A DNA stretch of 60,074 nt from Verrucomicrobiota bacterium (GCA_013140495.1 JABFSR010000205.1:1-60074); one strand, 5' to 3'; shown: positions 7,660 through 17,340, numbered from the stretch's first letter. Notes: generated from the sequence alone by a model not told the origin. Translations and numbers: made by a program.

Positions 7660-8775
7660 ATGAGAATCAAATCCACCATCGTGGCCGGAGCGGGACTGAT
7701 TTGTGTAATGCTTCTGACTTCCTGCGGCAAATCGGACATACCCAAAACAGGGAAAGCTGAAGCGGCGCGTTCGGTCCACATTGTGAGCGCGGAATTGCGA
7801 CCGATGGAACGAGCGGTACACGTCGTCGGCACGCTGGCCGCACGGGAGGAAGCCACGATCGCCGCCCAGGTAGCGGGGCAATTGGAGAAGAATTACGTGG
7901 ACATCGGCGACCGCGTGAAGGCGGGCCAGGAAATTGCGTTGATTGACACCGCTTCCTACGAAGCGCTGGCAAACGCGTCCGCAGCGAATCTTGCCCGGTC
8001 CAAGGCAAGCGCTGCCAATGCCGAAAAGAATCTCAAGCGCGTCCAGGATTTGCAGAAGGAGAAGATCGCTTCCACCAGCGATCTCGACAGCGCTGTCGCT
8101 GACGCCTCGCGCACTCACTCCGAGGTGAAAGCTGCCGAGGCGAACGACGCCATTGCACGGCTCAACCTGGAGCGCTCTCGCGTGCGTGCGCCGTTCGACG
8201 GTACCATAGCCGCGCGCCTGGCGGCGGGAGGAGATTATCTTGCCGTAGGCACGCCGATTGTCCGGCTCGTGCAGACCGATCCGCTGCGTTTGCGCCTTGA
8301 AGTTCCGGAACGCGAGTCAATCGCCGTGCGCGTCGGCCAGAACGTGCGTGTCTCGGTCGAAGGCGACACGAATACCTATCGCGGCCAGATCGTCCGCGTT
8401 GCACCGGCAATTCGTGACGTAAACCGCATGTTGCAGGTTGAGGCTGATATTCCGAATCAGGGCAGTCTGAGGGCGGGTTTGTTTGTCCGCGCCGTGATCA
8501 TAGTGAACGAGCGCGACGAAACCGTGAGCGTGCCTGGCAATGCTCTCATAACTTTCGCCGGGCTCGAAAAAGTGGTGGTCGTCAACGACGGCAAGGCGGC
8601 GGAGAAAACGGTTTCAACCGGGAGGCGCGCGGGAGGCTGGGTGGAAATCCTTTCCGGGTTGAGCGCGGGAGAAAAGGTTGTCCTTGATCCCGCCGGCATC
8701 CGCACCGGCCAGCCCGTGACTGTTTTCAGTCAATCTTCCAGCCAAGCCGCAGCACAGACCAACGTTGTCCGCTGA
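7660..8775 (+). CDS. RND efflux periplasmic adaptor (membrane fusion protein)
   Basis: The 371-residue product from ATG 7660 has a lipoprotein signal with Cys22 (LLTSC), a biotinyl-lipoyl-like half (EEATIAAQVAGQLEKNYVDIGDRVKAGQEI), a coiled-coil hairpin (about residues 95-165, many Ala/Lys/Glu), the second lipoyl half (RAPFDGTIAARLAAGGDYLAVGTPI) and a beta-barrel and membrane-proximal domain. These are the domains of AcrA/MexA-type adaptors. It lies 12 bases before the pump gene, so the two form an operon. An alternative ATG five codons upstream gives a longer start without changing the signal. No TolC-like outer membrane gene follows. Confidence 0.92.
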   Translation: MRIKSTIVAGAGLICVMLLTSCGKSDIPKTGKAEAARSVHIVSAELRPMERAVHVVGTLAAREEATIAAQVAGQLEKNYVDIGDRVKAGQEIALIDTASYEALANASAANLARSKASAANAEKNLKRVQDLQKEKIASTSDLDSAVADASRTHSEVKAAEANDAIARLNLERSRVRAPFDGTIAARLAAGGDYLAVGTPIVRLVQTDPLRLRLEVPERESIAVRVGQNVRVSVEGDTNTYRGQIVRVAPAIRDVNRMLQVEADIPNQGSLRAGLFVRAVIIVNERDETVSVPGNALITFAGLEKVVVVNDGKAAEKTVSTGRRAGGWVEILSGLSAGEKVVLDPAGIRTGQPVTVFSQSSSQAAAQTNVVR

Positions 8776-8787
8776 CGACAAGTCCTG

Positions 8788-11700
8788 ATGCAAAAGCTAG
8801 CTGAAATCTGCATCCGCCGACCGGTCTTCGCGATGATGATCGTTTTGTCGCTCGTCGTTATCGGTGCCGCCGGCTACATGCATCTGGGTGTGGATCGCTT
8901 TCCCTCCGTGGACATACCGGTGGTGCGCATCAACGCGCGTCTTGCCGGTGCTTCGCCCGCCGAAATGGAATCGCAGGTCGCGCAGCCCATCGAAGAAGTC
9001 ATCAACACGATTGAAGGCATTGACGAATTGCGTTCGGTCAACGGCTCGGGCAACAGTTTCGTTGTCGCGACATTCAATTTGAATCGGGACATTGACGTCG
9101 CTGCGCAGGACGTGCGCGACCGCCTGGGAACCGTGGTGCGCGAATTGCCGCGCGACATGGACCCGCCGACAGTTTCCAAGTCCGGTGATGATCAGCAGCC
9201 GATCCTGTCCATCACTGTGTCGGGGCAGCGCTCGCGCCGCGAACTCTCCGAGATCGCCGACAAAATCATCAAGACGCAGATCGAGCGTTCGCCCGGGGTG
9301 GGCGAAGTCAACATCATCGGCGGACTCCAACGCGCCATTAACGTCTGGGTGGATGCTGATCGCCTCGCGGCCTACCAGATTCCCGTCACCGCCGTGCGCG
9401 ATGCGGTTGAGCGGCAAAACGCCAACACGCCCGGCGGCAATGTCACCACCGCACAACGTGAACAAACGTTACGCACGATGGGCCGGCTCAACGACGCGAA
9501 GGCGTTCAACGAACTCGTCGTGGCCACCCGAAGCGGTTCGCCGATTCGCGTGCGCGACATCGGCTGGGCGGAGGACGGCACCAAGGAGGAACGCTCGGTG
9601 TCGCGGCTCAACGGTCAGTTGAACGTGACGCTGGAAGTCATCCGCCAGTCCGGGGCGAATACCGTGGCCGTGATCGAAAGCGTCAAACAAAGGCTGGAAT
9701 CTCTGAAGTCGCAACTCCCGGGCGATCTCAAGATGGAAATCATCCGCGACCAGTCGAAGTACATTTATCAGGCGTTGCACGAAATCAAGACGCATCTCGT
9801 GCTCGGCAGCATCCTCGCGTGTCTGGTCGTGCTCCTGTTCATGCGCAACTGGCGCGCGACCGTCATTGCCGCCGTGGCCATTCCGGCGTCGGTCATCGCG
9901 TCATTCGGCATGATGAAGGCGCTGGGCTTCACGCTCAACAGCGTGACAATGCTCGCGCTGGTGTTGATGGTCGGCATCGTGATTGACGACGCAATCGTTG
10001 TGTTGGAAAACATTTTCCGCTTCATCGAGGAGAAAAAAATGCGCCCCTTTGAAGCGGCCAAGGCAGCGACGGCGGAAATCGGCCTGGCCGTCATGGCCAC
10101 TACATTGAGTCTCGTGGTGATCTTTGTGCCCGTCTCGTTCATGTCGAGCATCTCGGGGCGATTTCTTTATCAATTCGGCCTTACGTCCGCTGTGGCAGTC
10201 CTGGTGAGTCTGATCGTGTCGTTCACGCTCACACCGATGATGAGCGCGCGGTTGTTGAGGGTGAAACGTGAAGACGATCATTCAACCAAAGCCGTTGCCA
10301 GATCGCGCTCCGGCTTCTATGCGCGAATTGACGCGTTCTACACTCGCCTGCTCGGTGCGGCCATGCGACATCGCTGGCTGGTGGCGGGTCTGGCGTTGCT
10401 CGTCATGGCGTCCGCGGTGCCGCTGTATCAACTCGTCCGGCAGGAGTATCTCCCCAGCAACGTGGACGAAGGTGAGTTCGATGTCCGCATCGTCACCGCG
10501 GAAGGCACGGGACTGGGCGCGATCAACGAGGTCGCGCTCCGGGTGGAAAACGAATTGAAACAAGTTCCCGGTGTCCGCACGGTGCTGGCCTCGGTGGGCA
10601 GCGGCTTTTTTGGCGGACTTAACAGCGCCAACTTTTACATCGGTCTCGCGCCGCACGAGGAACGCACGTTTGGCTGGAAACGCTTGTTCCAATGGCCGCC
10701 TTGGCGCGCGTTTCAGGGCAACTACAGCCAGCGCGACATCCAACAGGAAATCCGCCAGCGCCTCCGGAAAATTCCCGACGTGCGTGTGCAGGTGCGCAAC
10801 CCACAGACGTTCGTCGGCGGTGGCCCGAACTTCGACATTGATTTTGCATTGCTCGGTCCGGACCTCGACGTGCTTTACAAATACGCCGAGCAATTGCGCA
10901 AGAAAGCGCCCGAACTGGGCCTGCAAGACGCGGATATCACACTCAAACTCGACAAACCGGAACTGCGCGTCGAGATAGACCGTGACCGCGCGGCCAATCT
11001 TGGAGTGGACACGGAGGACATCGCCACCGCGTTGCGCCTCATGGTCGGCGGCGATGATCGCGTCACGCGCTTCCGCGACGAAACCATGAACGAAGATTAC
11101 GATGTGCAGGTCCGGCTCAAAGAAGGCGACCGCAACGACGCGGAAACCATTGCGCGCCTGTTTGTGCCGCGAAAAGACGGCGGCCTCGCCCGGCTCGACA
11201 ATGTGGTAAACCTTGTTCCCACAAAAACGGCGTCGCGCATAGACCGGCTCGACCGCCAGCGTCAAGTGAGTCTGCGCGCCGCCGTCGCGCCGGGTTACGC
11301 GCAGGCCGATCGCATTGCCGCGCTCCGCGCCGAGGTGGACAAAATGGGACTGCCAACTGGCTACTCAACGCGCGTGTCCGGTCGCGCGCGTGAACTGGAA
11401 CGGACGTTCACCGAATTCCTCTGGGCGTTCCTGCTCTCCGTGATCCTCATGTACATCATCCTCGCGTCGCAATTTGAAAGCTTGATCCACCCGTTCACGA
11501 TTCTGCTCTCGCTGCCATTGTCCGTACCCTTCGCTTTTCTGTCGCTGCTGATTGCAAACCAAACCATCAATTTGTACTCCGCGCTCGGCTTGCTGGTGCT
11601 GTTCGGGGTCGTGAAGAAAAACGCCATCCTCCAGATTGATCACATGAACAAGTTGCGCGAACAAGGCGTGGAGCGACTGGCCGCCATCCTGCAAGGCAAC

Positions 11701-11949
11701 CGCGAGCGCCTGCGCCCCATCTTGATGACCACGCTCACGCTCATCGCGGGCATGTTGCCGCTGGCGCTCGGCACCGGCCCGGGCGCGGAGGAACGCCGTG
11801 CCGTAGCCGTGGTGGTGATTGGCGGACAGGCGTTGTGTTTGTTGCTGACACTGATCGTTACGCCGGTTGCCTACTCGCTCCTTGACGATCTCGCGCAAAA
11901 GCTTCAGTGGCGGCACTGGCGCATTGAGCCGGAAAAGTCAGCGCCATGA
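8788..11949 (+). CDS. RND multidrug efflux pump, HAE1 (AcrB) family
   Basis: The 1053-residue inner-membrane pump has the family length and plan: TM1 at the start (ICIRRPVFAMMIVLSLVVIG), a large periplasmic loop, TM2-6, a second large loop and TM8-12. The proton-relay aspartates are present in TM4 (VIDDAIVVLEN), and the essential lysine is in TM10 (GVVKKNAILQIDHMN). It would use proton motive force to export drugs, lipophiles or similar compounds, working with the adaptor upstream and an outer membrane channel encoded elsewhere. Substrate cannot be told from sequence. It ends 14 bases from the end of nuoN, which is read convergently. Confidence 0.95.
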   Translation: MQKLAEICIRRPVFAMMIVLSLVVIGAAGYMHLGVDRFPSVDIPVVRINARLAGASPAEMESQVAQPIEEVINTIEGIDELRSVNGSGNSFVVATFNLNRDIDVAAQDVRDRLGTVVRELPRDMDPPTVSKSGDDQQPILSITVSGQRSRRELSEIADKIIKTQIERSPGVGEVNIIGGLQRAINVWVDADRLAAYQIPVTAVRDAVERQNANTPGGNVTTAQREQTLRTMGRLNDAKAFNELVVATRSGSPIRVRDIGWAEDGTKEERSVSRLNGQLNVTLEVIRQSGANTVAVIESVKQRLESLKSQLPGDLKMEIIRDQSKYIYQALHEIKTHLVLGSILACLVVLLFMRNWRATVIAAVAIPASVIASFGMMKALGFTLNSVTMLALVLMVGIVIDDAIVVLENIFRFIEEKKMRPFEAAKAATAEIGLAVMATTLSLVVIFVPVSFMSSISGRFLYQFGLTSAVAVLVSLIVSFTLTPMMSARLLRVKREDDHSTKAVARSRSGFYARIDAFYTRLLGAAMRHRWLVAGLALLVMASAVPLYQLVRQEYLPSNVDEGEFDVRIVTAEGTGLGAINEVALRVENELKQVPGVRTVLASVGSGFFGGLNSANFYIGLAPHEERTFGWKRLFQWPPWRAFQGNYSQRDIQQEIRQRLRKIPDVRVQVRNPQTFVGGGPNFDIDFALLGPDLDVLYKYAEQLRKKAPELGLQDADITLKLDKPELRVEIDRDRAANLGVDTEDIATALRLMVGGDDRVTRFRDETMNEDYDVQVRLKEGDRNDAETIARLFVPRKDGGLARLDNVVNLVPTKTASRIDRLDRQRQVSLRAAVAPGYAQADRIAALRAEVDKMGLPTGYSTRVSGRARELERTFTEFLWAFLLSVILMYIILASQFESLIHPFTILLSLPLSVPFAFLSLLIANQTINLYSALGLLVLFGVVKKNAILQIDHMNKLREQGVERLAAILQGNRERLRPILMTTLTLIAGMLPLALGTGPGAEERRAVAVVVIGGQALCLLLTLIVTPVAYSLLDDLAQKLQWRHWRIEPEKSAP

Positions 11950-11963
11950 AGTGCTAAGGGAAA

Positions 11964-13430
11964 TTACTTCAAAACTACCGCCGCAGTTTCGGCGAGTTTC
12001 AGCATCGAGCTCGGTGCAATTCCAAGCCAGAACATGCCAGCAACACAGCACACAATCGCCAAGCGCATCGGAAGCGAGAATATGATTGGCTCGCGACTGG
12101 TTGCGGCACCGCCCCAATACATTGCGCGCACCACGCCGAAGTAGTAATAGAGCGAGATGACCACGCCGATCAACGCAATGCCGGTGAGATAGTAATAGGC
12201 AGGATTACTGGCGGCCTGTTCAATGACTGCCTTTAGCAGCAGAAATTTTCCAAAGAAACCCGCGAGCGGTGGAATACCTGCAAGCGAAGCCATGGCGAGC
12301 GTCATGGTGGCGGCAAGAAAGGGTGATCGCTGGTTTAGTCCCGCAAGACCACCAACGTCTTCCGATTCCAGTTGGCGCATGACAATTGCGATGACGGTGA
12401 ATGCCGCGGTGGTCGTGAACAAATAGCCGCCGAGATAATAAAGCAAAGCCGAACCGCCCTGGGTCGAGTTGTGAATGCTGCCAGCCATAGCCGCCACACC
12501 AAGCAGCAGGTAGCCTGCGTGCGCGATGCTGGAGTAACCGAGCATCCGTTTCAAATTGCGCTGTGGCAGGGCGCACAGATTGCCGTAGAGGATCGTCACG
12601 GCAGAAATCACAATCAAAAGTTTCTCCCATCGGGCCGTCACATCTGGAATGGCTGTGAAAAGAAATCGCAGCAGCAAAACAAATCCTGCCGCCTTGGATC
12701 CCACGGCTAGAAACGCCGTCGTTGGTGTGGGCGCGCCCTGATAAACATCCGGCGCCCAGATTTGAAATGGAAACGCTGCGATCTTGAAACCCAAACCCAC
12801 GAGCACCATCAGCACGCCCATCAGGAAAAGTTTGTTGCCAGAGAATTGCGCCGAGACCATTGCCAGTTCGTCAAAGTTGAACTTGCCGCTCGTTCCCCAA
12901 ACCAGCGCGATGCCGAACACCATGAATGCAGACGAAAGCGCGCCAAGGATCAGATACTTCACTCCCGCTTCAAGCGAGACAACTTTTCCACGCTGAAAGC
13001 TGGTCAGCACGTAAAACGTGATTGTGATCAGTTCGATGGAAACAAAAAGCATGGCGAAGTTGTTGGACGACGCCGCGAACAACATTCCCACAAGCGCGAA
13101 TACGATCAGCGAGAAATATTCTGAGACACCAGTCGCGATTCGATCTGAAAATTCCACCGCCAGCACAAGCACCAACGCGCCCGCCAGCAGGAAAAAGCGT
13201 TTGAAGAAAACCGCCAGCGCATCCTGAATGAACATTCCGTCAGGAGTTCTCCCAATCAAAGAGCAACTGCAATGGCTCGTGAAGCTGTTCAGCAGCAACA
13301 CCACCAATGCCGCCGCTGCCGCATACCCAAGCGCCCGGCGACGTTCCGCAGGCAGCCACAAGTCCGCCAGCAAAACGACTAGGCCGAGAGCCGCTACGGC
13401 GATTTCCAGACTCATCAGTGAAAGATTCAT
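11964..13430 (-). CDS. nuoN: NADH-quinone oxidoreductase subunit N
   Basis: The 488-residue product is very hydrophobic with about 14 predicted membrane segments and the proton-translocating antiporter-like core of NuoN/ND2: NFAMLFVSIELITITFYVLTS, LKRMLGYSSIAHAGYLLLG, LAMASLAGIPPLAGFFGKFLLLKA and a C-terminal SLYYYFGVVRAMYW. It is one of the proton-pumping subunits of complex I. The ATG at 13430 is preferred to an ATG 15 codons upstream because the usual short hydrophobic N-terminus begins there. It stands alone: neither nuoM nor nuoL is next to it, only repeats and a TPR gene upstream. Confidence 0.92.
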   Translation of the reverse strand: MNLSLMSLEIAVAALGLVVLLADLWLPAERRRALGYAAAAALVVLLLNSFTSHCSCSLIGRTPDGMFIQDALAVFFKRFFLLAGALVLVLAVEFSDRIATGVSEYFSLIVFALVGMLFAASSNNFAMLFVSIELITITFYVLTSFQRGKVVSLEAGVKYLILGALSSAFMVFGIALVWGTSGKFNFDELAMVSAQFSGNKLFLMGVLMVLVGLGFKIAAFPFQIWAPDVYQGAPTPTTAFLAVGSKAAGFVLLLRFLFTAIPDVTARWEKLLIVISAVTILYGNLCALPQRNLKRMLGYSSIAHAGYLLLGVAAMAGSIHNSTQGGSALLYYLGGYLFTTTAAFTVIAIVMRQLESEDVGGLAGLNQRSPFLAATMTLAMASLAGIPPLAGFFGKFLLLKAVIEQAASNPAYYYLTGIALIGVVISLYYYFGVVRAMYWGGAATSREPIIFSLPMRLAIVCCVAGMFWLGIAPSSMLKLAETAAVVLK

Positions 13431-13499
13431 GAACGAAAAGCACGCACAGATTCCCAAATCAACGCTTAAAGTCAATGTTGCGCGCCAGCACGGTTATGA

Positions 13500-13592
13500 C
13501 TGAACGTGCCGCGCAATTCGATTGGACTGGGAGTTGGAGTTCAAGCTTTAGCTTGTTCCCATCAGCCAATCCCCGCCCTGACACGCTAAGCC
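13500..13592 (+). repeat. Dispersed palindromic repeat, GTTGGAGTTCAAGCTT family, copy 1
   Basis: This stretch is almost identical over 92 bases to 15931-16022 in the same orientation; I find only two differences before the ends diverge. The core is TTGGAGTTCAAGCTT-x-AGCTTGTTCCC. A shorter member of the same family lies inside xseA at 52049-52117. The two long copies bracket the TPR gene as direct repeats. Confidence 0.85.
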
Positions 13593-13606
13593 GGAACAAT
13601 TCCTTT

Positions 13607-13773
13607 GAACCACGAAATACACGAACCACACGAAATAAACACAAAACGTTCTTCGGCAAAAGATGTGGTTGGGCGCTGTGGAATTGCTCCCCATCGTTCG
13701 GTGAACGGAAATCGTCTGGACCTGGCAATTGTTTCGTCCCCATTTTCGTGTGTTTGGTGTGTTTCGTGGTTAA
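13607..13773. repeat. Inverted dispersed repeat of the ACCACGAAA-ACACGAAA type
   Basis: The left arm (13607-13640) is built of units like CCACGAAATACACGAACCACACGAAAT. The right arm (13743-13773) is its imperfect inverted complement (TTTTCGTGTGTTTGGTGTGTTTCGTGGTTA). In translation the arms give a Lys-His-Thr periodicity, which explains spurious open frames here. A related half-site occurs at about 7449-7480. Together with the neighbouring repeats this accounts for most of the gene-free stretch 13476-14029; I see no gene in it. Confidence 0.7.
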
Positions 13774-13833
13774 TCTGACCGCATGGATTCGGCTAAGGAA
13801 GGCCAAGGACTCTCCTCCACTCTGATTTGAAAC

Positions 13834-13854
13834 ACGCCGGCAAGATGCCGGCGT
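13834..13854. repeat. GC-rich perfect hairpin (ACGCCGGCA-AGA-TGCCGGCGT)
   Basis: Nine-base arms flank a three-base loop. The flanking AAAC and TTTCTAG are only weakly T-rich, so it could be a weak terminator or a member of a dispersed hairpin family. It sits upstream of the TPR gene in a gene-free stretch. Confidence 0.6.
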
Positions 13855-14032
13855 TTCTAGACCCCAAACTGGCTGGCTACGCGGTTGCCCTCACCAACCC
13901 ATACGGACTTGGTGGTGGAGTGAAGTTGCGTCCCTTCCCTTGTCAATCCCGCCTTACTTCTCTCTGGACTAAGCACCTTTGGCGCGGATATTTGTCAGAA
14001 CCGGAACAAACATGGATGTGTGAACATGGGTG

Positions 14033-15919
14033 ATGGGAATGAATTGCATGAACGAGGAACACTCGAACGAAGTTCAGAAGTCTCACAGTGGCTGGAAGAA
14101 GACCTCCATCGTAGTGGCATTGTTGTTCGTCGTTGCCATTGCTGGATTGCTCTGGGTGCTATTGCCGCCAAAAGAACCCTCCTATAACGGTGAGCCATTG
14201 AGCTATTGGTTGCAGCGTTATGAGGAGACCGGCCCCGCAAGTCCCGATTCAAAAGATCCAAAGGCAATCGAATGCAGGAAGGCCATACGACACATTGGCA
14301 CGAACGGAATTCCCATGCTTTTGCGAATGCTACGGGCCAAAGATTCAGCCTTGAAAATGAAATTGGTGAATCTGATTGAAAGGCAGGATTATTTTAATTT
14401 CCGGATTCCCCGTGCTGAGCAACAACATTTCATGGCAGCACAGGGCCTTTGCTGTCTGGATGATCTGGCAACCAACTCCATCCCGGCTCTGGTGGAAATA
14501 TACAAGAATTCTTCTTCAGTATCTTCAAAGGACTCTGCAGATTTCGTGTTGAAGGCGATATATCCGGCATCAGGTGGCTCAATTCCTTATTGGGTGCCAT
14601 CGCAGAAGCGGGCGGAATGGTACTACGATGCCGGGCAAACCAAGTCGCAGATGGGCGCTCAATCCAACGCGATCCTTGCGTTTTCCGAAGCCATAAAACT
14701 GAATCCTACAAATGCTCTGGCATATCTTTATCGTGCAACTTCTAAAATTCAACTTCAGGATTTTGCCGGTGCGTTGGGTGATGTCAAAAGGACAATTGAA
14801 TTAGACGGCAGCAACCAGCCTGCATTTTATTTGAGAGGCTGGTGTAATTCCGCATTGAAGGAATTCAAGAACGCAGAAGCCGACTTCACCAGAGCCATCA
14901 ACATGGAGACCAATGATGTAAATTCGTACAACGGCCGGGGCGTGGTACGGGCAAATTTGCGAAAACCAGACGAGGCGTTGGCCGATTTTAACAAGGCAAT
15001 TGAATTGTCACCACGGGAGGCAGAGTTCTACCGAAACCGCGCGCTGGCGGAGTGGATGCAAAAAGAATATGAACTGGCTCATGCCGATGCATCCAAGTCC
15101 ATTGAATTGGATGGCACGGATGTCATGGCATACGTAGTTCGCGGTCGCATGAAGATCGTGCTCAAGGAATACAAATCTGCACTCCCTGATCTGGACAAAG
15201 CCATTGAATTGAATCCAAACGATGCCGAAGCATATTCTGCGCGCGGCGCCGCCAGACTTTGTATGGACGAGTTTGAGATTGCTGACGCCGATCTAAGAAA
15301 AGCCCTGCAACTTAACCCCAAAAATGTGACTGCCTATGCAGCACGCGGTTGGTTAAGAACCAAACGCGGCGGAGACGAAAACGGAGCGCTCACTGATTTC
15401 ACGCACGCAGTTGAACTAGGCGGTGCGCAATCACCAGAGGTTCATGCCATGCTTGGCTCGTTCCAGTATCTGATCAACCAAAGAATTCCTTCACTGGAAA
15501 ACCTTCGCAAAGCATTGGACATGGATGTCCTTGAAAACGTTACTGACGCGAGGTTCTACATCTGGCTGATTCGAGCCCAGAGGGGTGAAGAGGCCGAGGC
15601 CAACCGGGAATTGGAAACTTATTTGCAATCCCTGCAAGGAGCCAAAACCAATGAGTGGGAAGCAAGCATCGCGCGTTTTCTTTCAGGCAGCCTGTCGGAA
15701 AGCAATTTTCTTGGTCAGGCAACCACGATTGTCAAACGCCCGAGCGCGATCCAAGGCCAGGTGTGTGAATCCCTTTACTATGCTGGAATGAAGCGCAAGC
15801 TTGCTGGCGATACAAACGGAGGCCTGGAGTTTTTCCAAAAATGCCTGGACACAAAGGACGACAACAATTTTGGTTACATGAACGCCGTCGCCGAGATGCG
15901 TGCCTTGAAGAACAAGTAG
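14033..15919 (+). CDS. Membrane-anchored TPR-repeat protein
   Basis: The roughly 628-residue product has a short cytoplasmic start, one membrane segment (TSIVVALLFVVAIAGLLWVLL) and a long soluble part. After a HEAT-like region (about residues 60-190, GIPMLLRMLRAKDSALKMKLV) come at least seven consecutive TPR units of the NPTNALAYLYRATSKIQLQDFAGALGD type between about 205 and 460, then a less regular helical end. TPR arrays bind other proteins; the partner is unknown. Start codon is uncertain: GTG 14030, ATG 14033 and ATG 14048 are all possible. Its codons are visibly more A/T-rich at third positions than those of nuoN or ribBA, and it is bracketed by direct repeats. Confidence 0.88.
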   Translation: MGMNCMNEEHSNEVQKSHSGWKKTSIVVALLFVVAIAGLLWVLLPPKEPSYNGEPLSYWLQRYEETGPASPDSKDPKAIECRKAIRHIGTNGIPMLLRMLRAKDSALKMKLVNLIERQDYFNFRIPRAEQQHFMAAQGLCCLDDLATNSIPALVEIYKNSSSVSSKDSADFVLKAIYPASGGSIPYWVPSQKRAEWYYDAGQTKSQMGAQSNAILAFSEAIKLNPTNALAYLYRATSKIQLQDFAGALGDVKRTIELDGSNQPAFYLRGWCNSALKEFKNAEADFTRAINMETNDVNSYNGRGVVRANLRKPDEALADFNKAIELSPREAEFYRNRALAEWMQKEYELAHADASKSIELDGTDVMAYVVRGRMKIVLKEYKSALPDLDKAIELNPNDAEAYSARGAARLCMDEFEIADADLRKALQLNPKNVTAYAARGWLRTKRGGDENGALTDFTHAVELGGAQSPEVHAMLGSFQYLINQRIPSLENLRKALDMDVLENVTDARFYIWLIRAQRGEEAEANRELETYLQSLQGAKTNEWEASIARFLSGSLSESNFLGQATTIVKRPSAIQGQVCESLYYAGMKRKLAGDTNGGLEFFQKCLDTKDDNNFGYMNAVAEMRALKNK

Positions 15920-15930
15920 TCATACCTAGC

Positions 15931-16036
15931 CTGAACGTGCCGCGCAATTCGATTGGACTGGGAGTTGGAGTTCAAGCTTTGGCTTGTTCCCATCCGCCAA
16001 TCCCCGCCCTGACACGCTAAGGCGTGAACTCCAACG
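15931..16036 (+). repeat. Dispersed palindromic repeat, GTTGGAGTTCAAGCTT family, copy 2
   Basis: This copy matches 13500-13592 over 92 bases with two mismatches and extends further to GGCGTGAACTCCAAC, which is the inverted complement of the left GTTGGAGTTCA arm. The full unit is therefore a long imperfect palindrome. It fills most of the gap between the TPR gene and ribBA and leaves only about 80 bases for the ribBA promoter region. Confidence 0.85.
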
Positions 16037-16118
16037 AAAACCGCGCGGCAGTTTCAGCCATCCCACGCGAGCACATTGAAACTGGAATTCATCGCAGACC
16101 TCGCTAACCTTGCGCCGG

Positions 16119-17315
16119 ATGAAACCGTTTAATTCCATCGAGTCCGTCATTGCAGATATTCGCCGGGGCAAAATGGTCATCGTCGTGGACGATGCCGACC
16201 GCGAAAACGAGGGCGACCTCATCATGGCAGCGCAACACGTCACCCCACAGGCCATCAATTTCATGGCCAAGAACGGTCGCGGGCTTATCTGCGTGCCGAC
16301 TACGAGCGAGCGTTTGGAACAACTCGGCATCGGCCGGATGGTTCAGGACAACCGTGAGGTATTCAAAACGGATTTCCAGGTAAGTGTGGACGCCGCGCAT
16401 GGTATCAGCAGCGGCATCAGCGCAGCGGATCGGGCGAAAACCATCGCCATCATGGCGTCACCCACCGCCGTGCCGGACGATCTCGTTCAACCCGGTCACA
16501 TGTTTCCGTTGCGCGCCAAACCCGGCGGCGTGTTGCAACGCGCCGGCCACACGGAGGCCGCAGTTGATCTGGTGCGACTCGCCAACGCCCGCCCCATCGG
16601 TGTGATTTGCGAAATCATGAATGACGACGGCACGATGGCGCGATTGCCTCAACTGCTGAAGTTCGCCCGCAAACATCGGTTGAAACTTTGCACTATTGCC
16701 GATCTCATCGAGTACCGGCGAACGCGGGAGAAACTCGTTGAACGCATCGAGGTGGTAAAGATGCCGACTGAATTTGGCGATTTTAATCTTCATCTTTACC
16801 GTTCCAAGACGGATGGACAGAACCATCTTGCGCTGGTATTCGGCGATGTTGACCGGAAGAAGAACGTTCTCGTCCGCGTTCACAGCGAATGTCTGACCGG
16901 CGATGTTTTTGGATCACGACGTTGCGATTGTGGCCCGCAGTTGCACCAGGCCATGCGGCAGGTGGCAGAAGCTGGCTGCGGAGTAATAGTCTATATGCGA
17001 CAGGAAGGCCGCGGCATCGGACTCGCGCCAAAAATCAAAGCCTACAAGTTGCAGGAGCAGGGACTCGACACGGTGGAGGCGAATCAAAAGCTCGGTTACG
17101 GCATGGACCTGCGTGAGTACGGCCTCGGCGCCCAGATTCTCACCGACCTCGGTTTGAAAACCATCCGCCTCCTGACGAATAACCCGAAAAAAATCGTCGG
17201 GCTCAAGGGCTACGGATTGAAGATCGTGGAACAATTGCCGATTCGAGTGAAGCCGAATCCCCACAACGCGCGCTACCTGAAGACGAAGAAACAAAAGCTG
17301 GGACATTTGTTGTAA
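16119..17315 (+). CDS. ribBA: Bifunctional 3,4-dihydroxy-2-butanone 4-phosphate synthase / GTP cyclohydrolase II
   Basis: The 398-residue product fuses both entry enzymes of riboflavin synthesis. Residues 1 to about 200 are the RibB domain with the metal and substrate motif DDADRENEGDLIMAAQ and GHTEAAVDL. Residues about 205 onward are the RibA domain with the zinc-binding pattern HSECLTGDVFGSRRCDCG and the active-site stretch QEGRGIGLAPKIKAYKLQE. Both active sites look intact. The ATG at 16119 is chosen over an in-frame TTG at 16110. I saw no FMN riboswitch-like conserved core upstream, where a dispersed repeat occupies the space. Confidence 0.96.
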   Translation: MKPFNSIESVIADIRRGKMVIVVDDADRENEGDLIMAAQHVTPQAINFMAKNGRGLICVPTTSERLEQLGIGRMVQDNREVFKTDFQVSVDAAHGISSGISAADRAKTIAIMASPTAVPDDLVQPGHMFPLRAKPGGVLQRAGHTEAAVDLVRLANARPIGVICEIMNDDGTMARLPQLLKFARKHRLKLCTIADLIEYRRTREKLVERIEVVKMPTEFGDFNLHLYRSKTDGQNHLALVFGDVDRKKNVLVRVHSECLTGDVFGSRRCDCGPQLHQAMRQVAEAGCGVIVYMRQEGRGIGLAPKIKAYKLQEQGLDTVEANQKLGYGMDLREYGLGAQILTDLGLKTIRLLTNNPKKIVGLKGYGLKIVEQLPIRVKPNPHNARYLKTKKQKLGHLL

Positions 17316-17340
17316 TTGTGAATAGAAGCGAGCGTTACCA

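Noticed and set aside
10282..11265. A 327-codon minus-strand frame opposite the RND pump
   Set aside because: The plus-strand pump gene is unmistakable and the antisense product has His/Arg-rich, non-protein-like composition.
13459..13825. Open frames on both strands with Lys-His-Thr or Asn-Thr-Arg periodicity
   Set aside because: These are translations of the ACCACGAAA dispersed repeat and the GTTGGAGTTC repeat, not genes.
16023..16118. A possible FMN riboswitch upstream of ribBA
   Set aside because: The short interval does not contain the conserved RFN core elements that I would expect, and most of the upstream space is a dispersed repeat.
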